Source of the DNA: an uncultured Eubacteriales bacterium
GTDB lineage: Bacteria > Bacillota > Clostridia > Oscillospirales > Oscillospiraceae
Reading direction: 5' to 3'
Assembly: GCA_900546075.1 (NCBI GenBank)
Contig: URBH01000055.1
Location: 1-12,696 of the forward strand
DNA length: 12,696 bases
Shown here: piece after piece, positions 6,521 through 12,696 of the stretch
Layout: each line of letters begins with the position of its first letter
Position numbering within the stretch: the stretch's first letter is position 1
Translations under genes and position numbers: made by a program
The notes under the pieces: model-generated
Seen by the model: only the letters and a program-made list of their open reading frames with translations
What the model was told of the DNA's origin: nothing
Database searches by the model: none

Positions 6521-7411
6521 TTAGTAGTGGACGTGCTTCTTGCTCACCAGCAGGTTGATGCAGGTGATGGTCAGCACGATGGCGAAGAGCACAATGGCTG
6601 CCGCAGAGGCGTAGGAGGGGTAGCCGCCGGAGTCGCCGTAGAGCATGTCGTAGATGTAGCCGACAATGGTGTTCATCCCGGCGGCGTTCAGATTGGTACC
6701 GAACAGGGCGACGGCGTCGGAGTAGGCCTTGAACGCGCCGATGAAGCCTGTGATGACCAGATAGAACACGGTGGGGGAAATCATGGGCAGGGTGATTTTG
6801 GTAAAAATGCGCCACCGGGGAGTGCCGTCCACTTTGGCGGCGTTGTAATAGGTCTGGTCAACGGAGGCCAGCGCCCCGGTGAGGATCAGGATTTTGAAGG
6901 GCAGAACGACCCAGACGGTGTAAAAGCACAGCACGAACATCTTCGCCCAGTAAGGCCCGTCGATGAAGTCCACCGGCCCCGCGCCGAACCAGCTTAAGAC
7001 CAGGTTGACAAGGCCGTCGGAGTAGGGCGTCCGCTTGAAAAAGATCATGAACACCAGCCCCACCGCCAGCGTATTGGTCACGTAGGGCAGAAAGTAAACG
7101 GTCTGGTAAAGCTCCCGCAGCTTCTGAATGGAGCTGAGTCCCACGGAGATCAGCATGGCCAGAGAAGTGGAAAGGGGTACGGTAATCAGCACCAGCAGGA
7201 GCGTATTTTTCAGTGCCTGCAAAAAATAGGGATCCCGCAGGACGTAGCGGTAATTGTAAAGCCCGGTGCCGAAATAGGTCTGGGACGCGAAATTATACCC
7301 TTCCTCAAAGGAATAGGTCAGCACGTCGATGAGGGGATACACCAGAAACAGCCCCAGAAATACGGCGGCGGGAAGCAGATACAGCCAGCCCTTCCAATTG
7401 TTCTTTTCCAT
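6521..7411 (-). CDS. CUT1 ABC importer inner-membrane permease, MalF/UgpA-like
   Basis: This is the first permease subunit (296 aa). It starts with WLYLLPAAVFLGLFLVYPLI, the typical first helix of MalF-type permeases. The ATPase-coupling EAA loop is YYNAAKVDGTPRWRIFTKIT followed by LPMISPTV. It lacks the long periplasmic insertion of enteric MalF, as is usual for Gram-positive CUT1 permeases. GGAGGG lies close (about four bases) before the ATG. The gap to the ATPase gene is 12 bases. It should form a heterodimeric channel with the adjacent MalG-like permease. Confidence 0.93.
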   Translation of the reverse strand: MEKNNWKGWLYLLPAAVFLGLFLVYPLIDVLTYSFEEGYNFASQTYFGTGLYNYRYVLRDPYFLQALKNTLLLVLITVPLSTSLAMLISVGLSSIQKLRELYQTVYFLPYVTNTLAVGLVFMIFFKRTPYSDGLVNLVLSWFGAGPVDFIDGPYWAKMFVLCFYTVWVVLPFKILILTGALASVDQTYYNAAKVDGTPRWRIFTKITLPMISPTVFYLVITGFIGAFKAYSDAVALFGTNLNAAGMNTIVGYIYDMLYGDSGGYPSYASAAAIVLFAIVLTITCINLLVSKKHVHY

Positions 7412-7423
7412 ATTCCCTCCGAA

Positions 7424-8521
7424 TCAGCCGAAATCAATCCGCGCGCCGGTTTCCTTGTGGAACAGGAATACCTTATTGGGCTTTAAGTCAAAGCGCACCT
7501 TTTGAGACGCCGTATTGACGGCGTTTTCCGCGCTGATGATGGAGCGGATGGTCACGTTCCGGGACTTGGGGTGGGTGGAGACCACGCTGACATCCCGCCC
7601 CATGACCTCTACCCGGGACAGGTCGCAGCTCAGCGCGCCGGTCTTCGACAGGGTAAAGCCCTCGGGACGGATGGCGGCGGTGACGCTCTGGTCGGCCACG
7701 CCGGGGACGGCCAGCACGGCCTCCTCGCCGATGTACAGCTGCCCGCCCTTCACCTCGCCGTCAAAGACATTGATGGGCGGCGTCCCCAGAAATTTCGCCA
7801 CAAACAGGTTCACGGGGGAATCGTAAACCGCCTGGGGCTTGCCGATCTGCTGCACCACGCCGTCCTTCATGACGACAATCAGGTCGGAAATGGACATGGC
7901 CTCCTCCTGGTCATGGGTAACAAACACGGTGGTGATGCCGGTGGCCTTCTGGATACGGCGGATTTCCTCCCGGGTCTGGAGCCGCAGGCGGGCGTCCAGA
8001 TTGGAAAGAGGCTCGTCCAGCAGCAAAATCTTCGGCATTTTCACCAGCGCCCGGGCGATGGCCACACGCTGTTGCTGACCGCCGGACAGCTCCCTGGGCT
8101 TGCGGTCCATCAGCTCCTCGATCTGCACCAGCTTCGCCGCCTCCAGCGCCATGTCGGCCATCTGCTGACGGGTGAGCTTGTCCTTTCCCGTCCGGTTTTC
8201 CAGAGGAAAGGTGATATTCTGCCGCACCGTCAGGTGGGGGTACAGGGCATAATTCTGGAACACCAGCCCCACGCCCCGGTTTTCCGCGGGCAGGTCGGTA
8301 ACGTCGTCGTCCCCGAAGAAGATACGGCCGGAGGTGGGCTTCTGCAATCCGGAGAGCAGGTTCAGCGTGGTGGACTTGCCGCAGCCCGAGGGACCCAGCA
8401 GCCCCAGCAGCACGCCGTCGGGAATCTCAAAGGTGAAATCGTTTACGGCGACAACGTCGGCGGGCTGCTTTTTGCTGCGGCTGGGGAACTTTTTCGTCAG
8501 ATTTTGCAGGGTGACTTTCAT
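7424..8521 (-). CDS. ABC importer ATP-binding protein, MsmX/UgpC/MalK family
   Basis: This cytosolic ATPase (365 aa) powers sugar-type ABC importers. Visible motifs are Walker A GPSGCGKST (43-51), Q-loop FQNYALYPHL (from about 88), signature LSGGQQQR (145-152), Walker B ILLLDEP (165-171) with D-loop SNLDARLR, and H-loop histidine 203 (VTHDQEE). Residues from about 235 on form the TOBE-type regulatory region, including AAIRPEGF and the usual end LFHKETGARI. It is the first gene of the operon, ahead of both permeases and the binding protein. Many Gram-positive CUT1 operons lack an ATPase and share MsmX, so a dedicated copy here is notable. The start at 8521 has GGA about ten bases upstream and a near-consensus promoter before it. 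The substrate is unknown. Confidence 0.96.
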   Translation of the reverse strand: MKVTLQNLTKKFPSRSKKQPADVVAVNDFTFEIPDGVLLGLLGPSGCGKSTTLNLLSGLQKPTSGRIFFGDDDVTDLPAENRGVGLVFQNYALYPHLTVRQNITFPLENRTGKDKLTRQQMADMALEAAKLVQIEELMDRKPRELSGGQQQRVAIARALVKMPKILLLDEPLSNLDARLRLQTREEIRRIQKATGITTVFVTHDQEEAMSISDLIVVMKDGVVQQIGKPQAVYDSPVNLFVAKFLGTPPINVFDGEVKGGQLYIGEEAVLAVPGVADQSVTAAIRPEGFTLSKTGALSCDLSRVEVMGRDVSVVSTHPKSRNVTIRSIISAENAVNTASQKVRFDLKPNKVFLFHKETGARIDFG

Positions 8522-8552
8522 GGAACCACAGTCCTTTCAAAGCGTTGTCTCC

Positions 8553-8581
8553 ATTATATGCCACAAAGCTTTTCTTTTCAA
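8553..8581 (-). promoter_or_regulatory. Promoter of the ABC importer operon
   Basis: On the minus strand TTGAAA (8581-8576) and an exact TATAAT (8558-8553) are separated by 17 bases, about 32 bases ahead of the ATPase start. I saw no clear catabolite-repression or repressor operator next to it. Confidence 0.8.
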
Positions 8582-8602
8582 GAAAAAAGAATATTCCGGG
8601 CA

Positions 8603-8643
8603 GCAAAAGGGCAGGAAACGCAAAACGTTCCCTGCCCTTTTGC
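8603..8643. terminator. Terminator of the arginine operon
   Basis: An 18-bp stem with one mismatch is formed by 8603-8620 and 8626-8643 around a CAAAA loop. Its GC-rich centre is GGGCAGG/CCTGCCC. Flanking A and T runs give a T-tract after the stem in both orientations. It ends the minus-strand argG-argH-argF transcript just before the ABC operon promoter. Confidence 0.85.
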
Positions 8644-8656
8644 TTTTTCAACTGCA

Positions 8657-8677
8657 CGGCGGCCACGAAAGCCGCCG
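8657..8677 (-). repeat. Small GC-rich hairpin just after argF
   Basis: CGGCGGC (8657-8663) and GCCGCCG (8671-8677) form a 7-bp stem with a CACGAAA loop, nine bases beyond the argF stop. No T-run follows on the minus strand. It may stabilise the mRNA 3' end or assist the terminator downstream. Confidence 0.55.
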
Positions 8678-8686
8678 GGAGAATGG

Positions 8687-9670
8687 TTATAGCGTCGCCG
8701 CCATGACGGCCTTGATGGCGTGCATCCGGTTTTCCGCCTCGTCGAAGACGATGGACTGCGCGCCTTCAAAGACCTCGTCGGTCACCTCCATGCAGTCGAT
8801 GCCGAATTTGTCGTAGATCCGGCGGCCGATGGTGGTGTTCAGGTCGTGGAAGGCGGGGAGGCAGTGGAGAAACCGGCATTGGCTTCCGGCCGTTTCCATC
8901 AGCGCCTTTGTCACCCGGTAGGGGGTCAGGTCTTCGATCCGTTCCTGCCAGACGCTGTCCGGCTCCCCCATGGAGACCCACACGTCGGTGTAGATCACGT
9001 CCGCGCCGGGGACGGCTTTGCCGGGGTCGGTGATGAATTCCAGCACCGCGCCGGTCTCGGCGGCAACGGCCTGACATTTTTCAATCAGCGCGGCATCGGG
9101 GAAATACTTCTCTGGGGCGCAGGCCACGAAGTGCATCCCCATCTTGGCACAGCCCACCATCAAAGAATCGCCCATGTTGTACCGGGCATCGCCCATGTAT
9201 ACCAGCTTCCTGCCCTTTAGTCCGCCGAAATGCTCCCGGATGGTGAGAAAGTCCGCCAGTATCTGGGTGGGGTGAAATTCGTTGGTCAGGCCGTTCCAGA
9301 CCGGCACGCCGGAAAATTCCGCCAGCTGCTCCACAATGGTTTGCGCATAGCCCCGGTATTCGATGCCGTCGTACATCCGACCCAGCACCCGGGCGGTGTC
9401 GGCGATGGATTCCTTTTTGCCCATCTGGGAGCCGGTGGGGCCGAGATAGGTCACCCCCATACCCAGATCGTGTCCTGCCACCTCAAAGGCGCAGCGGGTG
9501 CGGGTGGAGTCCTTTTCGAACAGCAGCACGATGTTCTTCCCCTCGTGGATGCAGTGGGGGATGCCCGCTTTTTTCTTCGCCTTCAGCTCCGCCGCCAGCT
9601 TCAGCAGATAGGTGATCTCCGCCGGGGTGAAGTCCAGCAGCGTCAGAAGGCTTCTGCCTTTCAGATTCAT
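8687..9670 (-). CDS. argF: Ornithine carbamoyltransferase (anabolic type)
   Basis: This enzyme joins ornithine and carbamoyl phosphate to give citrulline in the cytosol. The 327-aa protein is a normal length for the family. Carbamoyl-phosphate binding STRTR is at residues 55-59. The ornithine/domain-linking motif HPTQILADFLTI lies near 130, the ornithine-binding DVWVSMGEP loop in the second half, and the catalytic HCLP motif (FLHCLPAFHD) near 270. Together these separate it from aspartate carbamoyltransferase. GGGAG lies about seven bases before the ATG. The ATG overlaps, as ATGA, the stop of the argD-like remnant upstream. It is the last gene of the argG-argH-argF unit, so it should be controlled by the ArgR-type sites ahead of argG. 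Placement next to argG and argH suggests biosynthesis rather than the arginine deiminase pathway. Confidence 0.97.
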   Translation of the reverse strand: MNLKGRSLLTLLDFTPAEITYLLKLAAELKAKKKAGIPHCIHEGKNIVLLFEKDSTRTRCAFEVAGHDLGMGVTYLGPTGSQMGKKESIADTARVLGRMYDGIEYRGYAQTIVEQLAEFSGVPVWNGLTNEFHPTQILADFLTIREHFGGLKGRKLVYMGDARYNMGDSLMVGCAKMGMHFVACAPEKYFPDAALIEKCQAVAAETGAVLEFITDPGKAVPGADVIYTDVWVSMGEPDSVWQERIEDLTPYRVTKALMETAGSQCRFLHCLPAFHDLNTTIGRRIYDKFGIDCMEVTDEVFEGAQSIVFDEAENRMHAIKAVMAATL

Positions 9671-9818
9671 ACGTTTTCTCCCAATTCCTTCGCCGCTGCC
9701 CGGATGGTCTCCACGGCGAATGCCAGATCCTCCATGGGGATGTTCAGCGCCGGCAGCAGCCGCCCAAAGATCCGCAGGCCGGCGGTTCCGGCGCTGCCAT
9801 CAATAAGACTCTGGTCAT
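9667..9818 (-). pseudogene. Deletion scar: argC start joined to argD end
   Basis: The 152 bases between argH and argF carry parts of two arginine genes. An ATG at 9818 overlaps the argH stop (ATGA) and begins MTRV. One base later in frame the sequence reads IDGSAGTAGLRIF, the classic N-terminus of N-acetyl-gamma-glutamyl-phosphate reductase. Adding one T to the CTTATT run would give MTRVFIDGSAGTAGLRIF, so a 1-base loss has frameshifted it. Near 9755-9765 it passes in frame to RLLPALNIPMEDLAFAV and ETIRAAAKEL, which resembles the C-terminus of acetylornithine aminotransferase. That part ends in a TGA that overlaps the argF ATG (ATGA). As it stands the ATG frame ends after 24 codons (TGA at 9746-9744). 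I infer that a larger argC-argJ-argB-argD block once lay here. The ArgD assignment is weaker than the ArgC one. Confidence 0.7.
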
Positions 9819-11188
9819 ACAAGCTGCTCCTTTACATAGGCGATCTGGGCATCCACGGAGGAGGCGGAGGTGCCGCCCTCGGAGATGCGCTTTTCCACGC
9901 ACACCGTCAGGTCGATATCGCGGTAGAGGTCACCCTCAAACAGCTCGCTGTAGGAGCGGTAGGTTTCCAGGGGCAATGTCTCCAGCACGCAGCCGTCGGC
10001 GATGCACCGCGCCACGATCTGACCGGAAATCTTGTAGGCACTGCGGAAGGGCATTCCCTTTTTCACCAGGTAGTCCGCAAGGTCGGTGGCGTTGATGAAG
10101 CCGCCCTGAGCGGCCTTTTTCATGGTCTCCGGCTTCACGGTCATGGTGGAAAGCATGGGGGCAAAGACCTTCAGGCACATTTTCACCGTGTCCACGGCGT
10201 CGAAAACCGCTTCCTTGTCCTCCTGCATGTCCTTGTTGTAGGCCAGAGGAAGCCCTTTCAGGGTGGTGAGCAGCCCCATCAGGTCGCCGTAGACCCGGCC
10301 GGTCTTGCCCCGGACAAGCTCCGCCATGTCGGGGTTCTTCTTCTGGGGCATGATGGACGAGCCGGTGGTGTAGGCGTCGGACAGCTCGATGAACTTGAAT
10401 TCCCAGCTCGCCCAGAGGATGATCTCCTCGGAAAACCGGCTCAGGTGCATCATGAGTATGGAAACGGCGCTCATCAGCTCCACGCAGAAGTCCCGGTCGG
10501 ACACGCCGTCGATGGAGTTGCGGGCGATATCGTCAAAGCCCAGCTTCCGCGCCTCAAAGCGCCGGTCGGTGGGGTAAGTCGTTCCCGCCAGGGCGCAGGA
10601 GCCGATGGGACAGACATTCATCCGCTTCCGGCAGTCGCCCAGACGGCCGAGATCCCGCAGGAGCATCATGGCATAGGCCATCAGGTGGTGGGAAAACAGG
10701 ATGGGCTGCGCCCGCTGCAAATGGGTGTAGCCGGGCATGATGACGCTCTTATTATTTTCCGCCTGGGTGACAATCGCCGAAAGCACATCCTTTACAAGAG
10801 CGGTAATTTCGTCGATCTGGTCTTTGAGGTACATTCTCAAATCCAGCGCCACCTGATCGTTCCGGCTGCGGGCGGTGTGGAGCTTCTTTCCCACGTCCCC
10901 CAACCGCTGGGTCAGCACCTGCTCGACGAACATGTGGATGTCCTCGCAGCCAAAGTCAAATTCCAGCGCCCCGGATTCCAGGTCGTTCAGAATCCCTTGC
11001 AGCCCGTCAATGAGCTGCCCGGCCTCGGCCTGGGAGATAATACCCTGCGCCCCCAGCATGGCGGCGTGAGCCATGGAGCCGGTGATGTCCTGCTTATAAA
11101 GTTTGCAGTCAAAGCGGATGGAGGAATTGAAATCATCCGCGATGCTGCTGACCTCGCCGGACGTCCGTCCGGCCCATAGTTTGCTCAT
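9815..11188 (-). CDS. argH: Argininosuccinate lyase
   Basis: This enzyme splits argininosuccinate into arginine and fumarate, the last step of arginine synthesis. The 457-aa protein begins with the family-typical MSKLWAGR. It carries DIHMFVEQVL, the substrate-binding HTARSRNDQ, the catalytic-region PGYTHLQRAQP, and the fumarase-superfamily signature GSSIMPQKKNP at residues 276-286, whose flexible loop holds the catalytic serine. GAGG lies about eight bases before the ATG. It starts 22 bases after argG, indicating one transcript. Its stop codon overlaps by ATGA with the start of the argC remnant, the usual coupling seen in intact arg operons. No sign of damage is visible. Confidence 0.98.
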   Translation of the reverse strand: MSKLWAGRTSGEVSSIADDFNSSIRFDCKLYKQDITGSMAHAAMLGAQGIISQAEAGQLIDGLQGILNDLESGALEFDFGCEDIHMFVEQVLTQRLGDVGKKLHTARSRNDQVALDLRMYLKDQIDEITALVKDVLSAIVTQAENNKSVIMPGYTHLQRAQPILFSHHLMAYAMMLLRDLGRLGDCRKRMNVCPIGSCALAGTTYPTDRRFEARKLGFDDIARNSIDGVSDRDFCVELMSAVSILMMHLSRFSEEIILWASWEFKFIELSDAYTTGSSIMPQKKNPDMAELVRGKTGRVYGDLMGLLTTLKGLPLAYNKDMQEDKEAVFDAVDTVKMCLKVFAPMLSTMTVKPETMKKAAQGGFINATDLADYLVKKGMPFRSAYKISGQIVARCIADGCVLETLPLETYRSYSELFEGDLYRDIDLTVCVEKRISEGGTSASSVDAQIAYVKEQLV

Positions 11189-11210
11189 AAATCTGTCCTC
11201 GGATATTTTT

Positions 11211-12434
11211 TTACAGCTTTCCCTGCTCCCGCAGCGCCTGTACCTTGGTGGGCAGACCCCACAGGTTGATGAAGCCGGCGGCCTGGTTCTGGTCGTAGTC
11301 GCTTTCGCCGAAGGTCACCAGATTCTCGGAGTACAGGGAGTAGGGAGAGGTGGTGCCGGCGGGGATGATGTTGCCCTTGTACAGCTTCAGCTTCACGGAG
11401 CCGGTGACGTACTTATTGCTCTCGTTGGCAAAGGCGGTCAGCGCCTCCTGGAGGGGGGAGTACCACTTGCCGTTGTAAATGAGGTCGGCGTAGTCCACGG
11501 CCAGCTTCTGTTTGACGTGGAGGGTGTCCTTGTCCACGGTGAGCATTTCCAGCTGCTCGTGGGCGAAGTACAGGATGGTGCCGCCGGGAGTCTCGTATAC
11601 GCCCCGATCCTTCATGCCCACCAGCCGGTTCTCCACGATGTCGATGATGCCGATGCCGTTGGCGCCGCCCAGGGCGTTGAGCTTTTCGATGATCTTGGAC
11701 GCCTTCATCTTCTCGCCGTCCACGGCCACGGGCGCGCCCGCTTCAAAGTCAATGGTCACATAGGTGGGAACGTCGGGAGCCTGCAGGGGGGAGACGCCCA
11801 TTTCCAGGAAGCCGGGCTTTTCGTAGTTCGGCTCGTTGGCGGGGTCTTCCAGGTCAAGCCCCTCGTGGCTCAGGTGCCACAGGTTCTTATCCTTGGAGTA
11901 GTTGGTTTCCCGGCTGATCTTCAGGGGCACGTGATGGGCTTCGGCAAAGTCGATCTCCTCGTCCCGGGACTTGATGTTCCACTCCCGCCAGGGGGCGATG
12001 ATCTTCATGTCCGGAGCGAACCGCTTGATGGCCAGCTCAAACCGAACCTGATCGTTGCCCTTGCCGGTCGCGCCGTGGCAGATGGCGTCCGCGCCCTCGG
12101 CCAGCGCAATCTGAGCCAGCTTCTTGCCGATGACGGGACGGGCAAAGGCGGTGCCCAGCAGGTAAGTCTCATACTTGGCGTCCATTTTCAGGGCGGGGAT
12201 GATGACCTCGTCCACCATCTCGTCCACCAGGTCGGCGACGATCAGCTTGCTGGCGCCGGTGGCGATGGCCTTGGCCTCCAGTCCCTCCAGTTCGTCGGCC
12301 TGACCGACGTTGCCGGCCACGGCAATGATCTCGGGGTTATTGTAGTTTTCCTTCAGCCAGGGGATGATGATGGATGTATCCAGACCGCCGGAATATGCAA
12401 GGACGATTTTCTTGATGCCTTCATGATTATTCAT
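11211..12434 (-). CDS. argG: Argininosuccinate synthase
   Basis: This cytosolic enzyme joins citrulline and aspartate with ATP to give argininosuccinate. The 407-aa protein has the ATP-binding P-loop AYSGGLDTS at residues 13-21. It also carries the conserved blocks ICHGATGKGNDQVRFE, APWREW and ETPGGTILYFAHEQLE. The ATG at 12434 is chosen because GGAGG lies eight bases upstream. Reading further upstream to 12515 would add 27 residues of non-family sequence encoded by the leader and promoter. It is the first gene of the arginine operon, behind a perfect consensus promoter and two ArgR-box-like sites. Length and motifs appear intact. Confidence 0.98.
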   Translation of the reverse strand: MNNHEGIKKIVLAYSGGLDTSIIIPWLKENYNNPEIIAVAGNVGQADELEGLEAKAIATGASKLIVADLVDEMVDEVIIPALKMDAKYETYLLGTAFARPVIGKKLAQIALAEGADAICHGATGKGNDQVRFELAIKRFAPDMKIIAPWREWNIKSRDEEIDFAEAHHVPLKISRETNYSKDKNLWHLSHEGLDLEDPANEPNYEKPGFLEMGVSPLQAPDVPTYVTIDFEAGAPVAVDGEKMKASKIIEKLNALGGANGIGIIDIVENRLVGMKDRGVYETPGGTILYFAHEQLEMLTVDKDTLHVKQKLAVDYADLIYNGKWYSPLQEALTAFANESNKYVTGSVKLKLYKGNIIPAGTTSPYSLYSENLVTFGESDYDQNQAAGFINLWGLPTKVQALREQGKL

Positions 12435-12450
12435 ATATACAGCCTCCAAA

Positions 12451-12463
12451 TGAATTTTATTCG
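12451..12463 (-). promoter_or_regulatory. ArgR box-like site in the argG leader
   Basis: TGAATTTTATTCG on the plus strand (CGAATAAAATTCA on the minus) has the GAAT...TTCA palindrome of arginine-repressor operators, but it is one base shorter than the usual centre. It lies between the expected transcription start (about 12480) and the ribosome binding site, where a bound repressor could block transcription. Confidence 0.5.
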
Positions 12464-12486
12464 TGTTTCGTGAGTAAGTATACAGG

Positions 12487-12515
12487 ATTATAGCGCCGCG
12501 AATGGGATTTGTCAA
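12487..12515 (-). promoter_or_regulatory. Promoter of the arginine operon
   Basis: On the minus strand an exact TTGACA (12515-12510) and an exact TATAAT (12492-12487) are separated by an ideal 17 bases. Such a strong promoter implies that control depends on a repressor, fitting the ArgR-like sites on both sides. Confidence 0.92.
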
Positions 12516-12522
12516 CGGCTGA

Positions 12523-12538
12523 TTTGAATAAAAATCCA
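12523..12538. promoter_or_regulatory. ArgR box-like site upstream of the arginine promoter
   Basis: TTTGAATAAAAATCCA closely resembles the arginine repressor box known from Bacillus (ATGAATAAAAATTCA), with two mismatches. It lies just upstream of the -35 element and about 75 bases, or seven helical turns, from the second site in the leader. Confidence 0.6.
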
Positions 12539-12543
12539 GTGCT

Positions 12544-12631
12544 GTGAATTTTCGGAAGTTTGACCGTTTCCAAACAGTTTCCCTCTGCGGATACGGTCAA
12601 ATTCACGAAAACCCGTGAAAACCCCGCAGAG
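12544..12631. repeat. Nested inverted repeats upstream of the arginine promoter
   Basis: Three overlapping complementary sets lie here. TTTGACCGT (about 12559-12567) pairs with ACGGTCAAA (12593-12601), and GTGAATT (12544-12550) extends this with AATTCAC (12600-12606) after a 9-base interruption. CTCTGCGG (12583-12590) pairs with CCGCAGAG (12624-12631), enclosing TTCACG (12602-12607) with CGTGAA (12614-12619). The sets are mutually exclusive in part. No coding frame is evident. This could be a decayed repeat element, an operator or a structured RNA. Confidence 0.5.
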
Positions 12632-12640
12632 ATGAACAGC

Positions 12641-12696
12641 CCCCCTTGCCTCTCCCTTTGGGAGAGGTGGACGAGCGAAGCGAGGACGGAGAGGGT
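12641..12696. repeat. Dispersed intergenic repeat (partial, runs off the right edge)
   Basis: CCTCTCCC (12649-12656) and GGGAGAGG (12660-12667) form a tight hairpin with a TTT loop. It is followed by an ACGAGCGAAGCGAGGACGG stretch and GAGAGGGT at the edge. I recall this pattern as a high-copy intergenic element in gut Oscillospiraceae genomes, probably MITE-like. It is not repeated elsewhere in this window, so copy number cannot be confirmed here. Confidence 0.6.

Noticed and set aside
5646..6815. Upstream extension of the binding-protein frame to a start at 6815 (923 codons in total)
   Set aside because: The added 390 codons lie across the two permease genes in a different frame and read as low-complexity arginine/histidine-rich sequence. 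The lipoprotein start at 5645 has a signal peptide and a coupled ATGA.
9667..9833. TTG-started ~50-codon small gene between argH and argF
   Set aside because: The TTG lies inside the end of argH, and the content is better explained as joined argC and argD fragments with a frameshift.
9230..11179. Long plus-strand frame opposite argF and argH (649 codons)
   Set aside because: It is a mirror of two well-recognised enzymes, has low-complexity composition and no own signals.
12435..12515. 27-residue N-terminal extension of argG
   Set aside because: It would be encoded by the promoter and leader, and the GGAGG eight bases before 12434 decides the start.
1..12696. A new defence system, CRISPR array, toxin-antitoxin pair or mobile element cargo
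   Set aside because: I looked for spaced direct repeats, nuclease, helicase or transposase motifs and paired small genes and found none. The window is mostly housekeeping, transport and arginine synthesis genes.

Overview
The window reads as chromosomal DNA from a GC-rich Clostridia member of the Bacillota, probably Oscillospiraceae/Ruminococcaceae-like. The evidence is strong AGGAGG-type ribosome binding sites, near-consensus TTGACA/TATAAT promoters, a tRNA-sensing T-box leader, ArgR-type operators, short-lipobox lipoproteins and a right-edge intergenic repeat (CCTCTCCC-TTT-GGGAGAGG) of a kind I recall from gut Oscillospiraceae genomes. The taxonomic placement is inference.

Layout. Positions 1-254 (+) hold the 3' end of an EutH-type ethanolamine permease. 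A consensus promoter and a methionine-specific T-box leader (about 337-600) then control metG (613-2571, +), a full-length methionyl-tRNA synthetase with a C-terminal tRNA-binding domain. A perfect 12-bp hairpin terminator separates metG from a convergent 59-aa membrane protein gene (2682-2861, -). Next comes a probable LysR-type regulator remnant (about 2909-3190, -).

On the minus strand, 8521 down to 4044 is a complete CUT1-type carbohydrate ABC importer operon in the order ATPase, permease, permease, solute-binding lipoprotein. It is followed by a separate lipoprotein gene (3257-3973) that has its own promoter. The importer's substrate cannot be read from the sequence. Its binding protein is unusual in having a lipobox at the N terminus and a predicted transmembrane helix at the C terminus.

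The right third is an arginine operon on the minus strand: argG (12434-11211), argH (11188-9815) and argF (9670-8687). It is driven by a perfect TTGACA-17-TATAAT promoter flanked by two ArgR-box-like sites and ends at strong hairpins.

The most interesting region is the 152 bases between argH and argF. It begins, overlapping the argH stop by ATGA, with what looks like the start of argC (carrying a 1-base frameshift). It passes directly into what looks like the last ~30 codons of argD, whose stop overlaps the argF start by ATGA. This appears to be the scar of a deletion that removed most of an argC-argJ-argB-argD block. If so, this locus can turn ornithine into arginine but no longer encodes ornithine synthesis.

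I saw no CRISPR array, tRNA, rRNA, phage, defence system or complete insertion sequence.
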